17,084 bases of DNA from an uncultured Erysipelotrichaceae bacterium (GTDB lineage Bacteria > Bacillota_I > Bacilli_A > RFN20 > CAG-826). The position numbers and the translations under genes are program-made. The stretch spans positions 1 through 17,084 of the forward strand of contig CADCJP010000023.1 of NCBI GenBank assembly GCA_902801805.1. The letters run 5' to 3'. The notes beneath the pieces were generated by a model. That model was not told the DNA's origin, ran no database searches, and saw nothing but the letters and a program-made list of their open reading frames with translations. Positions 14,149 to 17,084 of the stretch are shown here, one piece after another; the first letter of the stretch is position 1, and each line of letters starts with the position of its first letter.

Positions 14149-15792
14149 TTATACGATAGTTATTCTGCCTTCAGGAGCGGAATATTTATCCTTTAAATGT
14201 CCTTTTAAAACATCAACGATGTAATTGACTAAGCATTCATAGTCTAGCATTAAGTCTTTCTTTACAATCTTGATGTCTTTGAACATATTAGCCCCTCCGC
14301 CACATTCTTCTAATAAATAGTTATGCGAGGCCACTAAATAGAATTTATCCATTTGAATATCAACATACGCATCGTTTTCTAATACTTTGATGTCTTTAAC
14401 TCTTCTAGTTCCATCAATTTTCACGAACATATTCTTTTCGTCGAAAACCACAGGAGTAGGAATTGAGGTATCAACTGTGTATTTCATACCTGAAACATGG
14501 GCAAAACTACCATCTTCACCTTTTGGCACTAGTACACCATTCTTTTCCTCATAATAGTCTTTATCAACGTTAGAAGAAGCAAATTCAAGATAATCAGCAA
14601 GGGTTTGACCTCTCACTAAAGCGGTATCGATGTTGTTACCAAAAGGATGAACAGCTTTAATATCACTAAAAGTAATATCTCCTTCTTTTAGATCTTCACG
14701 AATACCACCACCATTAGTAAAGCCAATCTGCGCTTCACTCATAATACGATAGGCATCGGCAACTAGATTACCAATCGGCATTTCTCTAGTTCTTATCATA
14801 CGGGTGCCTTCAGGTCCTTTAATGCTTAAAGCTAGGTCACTTGTGGCCACAACTTTATTAGCTAGTTCGTCAACTTTATTATTGATGTTAGTGAAATATT
14901 CACTAATATGAGGGTCTTTTTCTTCAATTTTATCGATAAGCTTAGTTGCAATGGTTTTGTCTTTTTTAATAGTTAATTGTCCAACTTCACTCATCTGATA
15001 GCCTGGGGCTAACAAAGGAACGCTATTACCTTCTTTATCTTTCACATCATGAGAAATAGTTTTGTGAGAATGACCATCAAATATAGCGGTCACACTTTTA
15101 GTGTTATTGATTAAATCGATTGAAGAATACGGAACATATTCATCACCTTCACCAAGATGGGCTAAAACAACTACATAATTAGCTTTTTGCTTGTAGCAAG
15201 TATCGATGTTTGCTTGAACGCAGGCATAGAATTCTTCCGCATTATCACCTGTAAAAGAATAAGCAAATTCGTTATCTTCTTGAAAATAAGACGGTGTTGA
15301 ATCAACGATAGTAAATGGAGTAGTTACTCCGACAAAGCCAACTTTCTTCTTACCATATGAGATGATTTTATATGGTTTAACTTTGTTAAATTTATTTTCT
15401 TTTTTACCTATATATTTAAAGTTACAAGATAAAACATCGCCTTTAAATTGCTCCACTCTTTGACTAAGGATATCCATTCCATAATCAAATTCATGATTAC
15501 CAAGAGTCATAGAATCATAGCCAACTTCATTCATGAGGTCGATAATATATTCACCTTTGGATACCGCACCAATAAAATCACCAGAGATATTGTCTCCTGC
15601 ATCCATTAAAGTAACATAGTTATCTTTTTCTAATTGCTTTTTATAGGCACTCAAAGAATCGTAACCAATATTTTTATCAATGCCACAGTGGACATCACTG
15701 GTATACAAAATCACAATGTCTTTGTCTTTGTTTGCGTTGCAGCCAACAAGAGATAAGGCAAGGAACGATACAACTAGAAATGTTTTTCTCAT
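14149..15792 (-). CDS. UshA-type 5'-nucleotidase / 2',3'-cyclic phosphodiesterase, lipoprotein
   Basis: 547 residues. The signal peptide ends in lipobox LVGC (Cys18), so the enzyme should be anchored outside the membrane, where it would strip phosphate from nucleotides and supply nucleosides. The metallophosphoesterase domain (about 24-290) has TSDVHC (Asp33, His35), DAGDN (64-68), GNHEFD (98-103), LAHLGEGDE and DGHSHKT. The 5'-nucleotidase C-terminal domain follows (about 320-520), with TNGGGIREDL, VHPFGNNIDT and EECGGGANMF for substrate binding. All expected metal ligands appear present. It starts 2 nt after the mnmA stop, so it is in the dtd-mnmA transcript, with no strong ribosome site of its own. 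The exact substrate is not decided by the sequence. Confidence 0.93.
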   Translation of the reverse strand: MRKTFLVVSFLALSLVGCNANKDKDIVILYTSDVHCGIDKNIGYDSLSAYKKQLEKDNYVTLMDAGDNISGDFIGAVSKGEYIIDLMNEVGYDSMTLGNHEFDYGMDILSQRVEQFKGDVLSCNFKYIGKKENKFNKVKPYKIISYGKKKVGFVGVTTPFTIVDSTPSYFQEDNEFAYSFTGDNAEEFYACVQANIDTCYKQKANYVVVLAHLGEGDEYVPYSSIDLINNTKSVTAIFDGHSHKTISHDVKDKEGNSVPLLAPGYQMSEVGQLTIKKDKTIATKLIDKIEEKDPHISEYFTNINNKVDELANKVVATSDLALSIKGPEGTRMIRTREMPIGNLVADAYRIMSEAQIGFTNGGGIREDLKEGDITFSDIKAVHPFGNNIDTALVRGQTLADYLEFASSNVDKDYYEEKNGVLVPKGEDGSFAHVSGMKYTVDTSIPTPVVFDEKNMFVKIDGTRRVKDIKVLENDAYVDIQMDKFYLVASHNYLLEECGGGANMFKDIKIVKKDLMLDYECLVNYIVDVLKGHLKDKYSAPEGRITIV

Positions 15793-15794
15793 GG

Positions 15795-16532
15795 TTATTT
15801 AATAACTTTATCTATTAAGCCGCCACCAAGGCAGATATCCCCGTCATAAATGACGGCTGCTTGACCTGGAGTGACCGCTTTAATTGGATTAACAAATTCT
15901 AAGGTAATTTGCTCATCATTAATTTCTTTAATAATGATTGGATTATCAGCTTGTCTATATCTAAACTTAGCGTTTAATCTTTGATTAACTTCAGGCTTTT
16001 TACTAATCCAGTTTAGGTTAGTAACTGTGCAGCCTTTGGAATATAAGTAACTACTTTCATCACCACTTGCGACATATACAATGTTCTTTTTAATATCTTT
16101 AGAAACCACAAACCAGCCTTTAGCTTCTTCTCCATGGATTCCCCCGATACCTAAACCTTTTCTTTGTCCAATTGTGTAATACATCGCACCTTCATGCTCA
16201 CCAATCTTACGATTACGTTCAATATCAACGATGTCGCCTTTTTGGGCAGGAATATAATTCTTTAGGAAATCTTTAAAGTTTCTTTCACCGATAAAGCAGA
16301 TACCAGTGCTATCTTTTTTATCCATGACGGATTCTAAATCGAGTTCATGAGCAATTCTTCTCACTTCTGGTTTATCAATATCCCCTAATGGGAATAAGCA
16401 GAATGATAATTGTTCTTGTGAAATTTGACTTAAGAAGTAAGTTTGATCTTTGTTTTTATCAAAACTCTTAAGTAAATAAGCCATACCATCTTTATCAATA
16501 CGCTTTGCGTAATGGCCCATTGCAATGGCCAT
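15795..16532 (-). CDS. mnmA: MnmA C-terminal piece, separated by a frameshift
   Basis: 245 codons open from an ATG that is probably not a natural start. It covers the rest of the tRNA 2-thiouridylase after the break: AMGHYAKR (tRNA and ATP site), [14 protein letters not shown] with the second catalytic cysteine, Cys79 in this numbering, [14 protein letters not shown], and the C-terminal beta-barrel with [29 protein letters not shown]. It overlaps the N-terminal piece by 38 nt in another frame. No Shine-Dalgarno precedes the ATG, so efficient separate translation is unlikely. On its own it lacks the PP-loop and could not adenylate U34. Confidence 0.9.
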   Translation of the reverse strand: MAIAMGHYAKRIDKDGMAYLLKSFDKNKDQTYFLSQISQEQLSFCLFPLGDIDKPEVRRIAHELDLESVMDKKDSTGICFIGERNFKDFLKNYIPAQKGDIVDIERNRKIGEHEGAMYYTIGQRKGLGIGGIHGEEAKGWFVVSKDIKKNIVYVASGDESSYLYSKGCTVTNLNWISKKPEVNQRLNAKFRYRQADNPIIIKEINDEQITLEFVNPIKAVTPGQAAVIYDGDICLGGGLIDKVIK

Positions 16533-16905
16533 AACCGTGTTCTTTAGCGTACTTTAAGAATGGTCCAAACTTGATGTATTTGTTGCAGAAAATATCTGGG
16601 TTAGGAGTTCTACCACATTCATATTCTTTAATTAAATAGGTAAAAACGTTATCCCAGTACTCTTTGATATAATCAATTCTTAATAATTTGATACCGAGTT
16701 TATCAGCGACTTTTTGGGCGTCATTATAGTCTTTTTCTTGTGGGCATTGGTCATTATTAATTGTGGGGTTACCTAAATAGTCCCCATTAGCAAGAGCGTC
16801 CCAGTTACGCATAAAGCAACCGGTAACTTCATGACCTTGCTTGAGTAAAAGATAGGCAGAGACCGCACTATCGACACCACCAGAAAGACCTAATAACACC
16901 TTCAT
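16495..16905 (-). CDS. mnmA: MnmA N-terminal piece (tRNA-specific 2-thiouridylase), frameshifted
   Basis: 136 codons, of which about the first 126 are genuine MnmA. The enzyme activates U34 of Lys, Glu and Gln tRNAs with ATP and inserts sulfur. The PP-loop SGGVDS (8-13), [19 protein letters not shown] and [11 protein letters not shown] with catalytic Cys107 are intact. After KEHGYG the frame leaves the family ([10 protein letters not shown], then stop), while the other frame continues IAMGHYAKR. Aligning the family spacing suggests a loss of two bases, such as CATATT becoming CATT near 16522-16528. Together with the C-terminal piece this is one gene, 15795-16905. The ATG is 1 nt after the dtd stop; the GAGGA upstream is rather far away. 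Confidence 0.92.
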   Translation of the reverse strand: MKVLLGLSGGVDSAVSAYLLLKQGHEVTGCFMRNWDALANGDYLGNPTINNDQCPQEKDYNDAQKVADKLGIKLLRIDYIKEYWDNVFTYLIKEYECGRTPNPDIFCNKYIKFGPFLKYAKEHGYGHCNGPLRKAY

Positions 16906-16906
16906 A

Positions 16907-17084
16907 TTATTTAAATAATTCCTCGCTATCTAAGACAATAGTAAACGGTCCATCATTTACACTACTTACTTTCATATCAGCACCAAAAATACCTGTGGCA
17001 ATTGGGCCGTGTTTAGCTTCTAACTTTTTATTAAAGTAAGCATATAATTCTTTTGCTTGGTCAGGCTTCATCGCGTTAATGAAT
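16907..17084 (-). CDS. dtd: D-aminoacyl-tRNA deacylase, 5' part outside the window
   Basis: Only the last 58 residues are visible. They contain the family C-terminus: [33 protein letters not shown], then [17 protein letters not shown]. The Gly-Pro in NDGPFT is the conserved C-terminal Gly-Pro dipeptide at the DTD dimer interface. The enzyme hydrolyses D-aminoacyl-tRNAs, and in known cases Gly-tRNA-Ala, which fits its position in the same cluster as alaS. The stop is 1 nt before the mnmA ATG, so the two are co-transcribed. Confidence 0.93.
   Translation of the reverse strand, partial: FINAMKPDQAKELYAYFNKKLEAKHGPIATGIFGADMKVSSVNDGPFTIVLDSEELFK

Noticed and set aside
16583..16607. Asp in TPNPDIFCN as a lost catalytic cysteine
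   Set aside because: E. coli MnmA has the same NPD-x-x-C arrangement; the catalytic cysteine is the later one (Cys107) and is present.
15795..16905. A natural two-subunit MnmA instead of a broken gene
   Set aside because: The pieces overlap in different frames, the second lacks a ribosome site, and the break lies inside a conserved motif rather than at a domain boundary.

Overview
The window comes from a low-GC Gram-positive bacterium on the Bacilli / Erysipelotrichia / walled-Mollicutes side of the Firmicutes. The evidence is AT-rich sequence, AGGAGG-type ribosome sites, a T-box riboswitch in front of alaS, and a gene order (dtd, mnmA, alaS, ruvX, DUF1292, greA, comEA, comEC, holA, convergent rpsT) that is a shortened form of the Bacillus arrangement. 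TGA is a stop codon here: comEA and the intact alaS frame end in TGA, and tryptophans are encoded by TGG. The organism is therefore not a code-4 mycoplasma. No species can be named from the sequence alone.

Layout. Positions 1-2407 (minus): fmt, followed by a Cas4/RecB-type nuclease-XPD helicase fusion that runs off the left edge. Positions 2455-5210 (plus): a YfcE-like phosphodiesterase, a fatty-acyl-type adenylating enzyme fused to its own carrier domain, and rpsT with its own promoter. Positions 5215-6195 (minus): holA, convergent with rpsT, whose probable terminator lies inside the holA coding region. Positions 6196-6313: a small promoter-plus-terminator cassette on the plus strand that could make a short RNA. 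Positions 6314-9783 (minus): greA, then comEA-comEC and an unrecognised 119-residue basic protein. Positions 9849-11233 (minus): ruvX-DUF1292 and a lipoprotein gene. Positions 11323-14105 (minus): alaS with its alanine T-box leader. Positions 14149-17084 (minus): a UshA-like nucleotidase lipoprotein, mnmA (broken) and the 3' end of dtd.

How the genes fit together. The right half deals with tRNA: dtd removes D-amino acids (and glycine on tRNA-Ala), mnmA thiolates U34, alaS charges tRNA-Ala, and fmt on the left formylates the initiator. The middle deals with DNA: ComEA/ComEC import single-stranded DNA, HolA loads the sliding clamp, and RuvX is a Holliday-junction resolvase-like nuclease. GreA rescues stalled RNA polymerase.

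Main points for a second look. (1) Four transcription units (fmt, yfcE-like, holA, ruvX) have a -10 box about 6-8 nt in front of the start codon and no Shine-Dalgarno, so they look leaderless, while the other genes have ordinary ribosome sites. (2) mnmA carries a frameshift, and the alaS tail continues in a different frame; these are either real lesions or assembly errors. (3) There is an orphan plus-strand promoter/hairpin between the 119-residue protein gene and holA. (4) The comEA ribosome site is buried in a perfect 7-bp hairpin. No CRISPR array, insertion sequence, tRNA or rRNA gene was seen.
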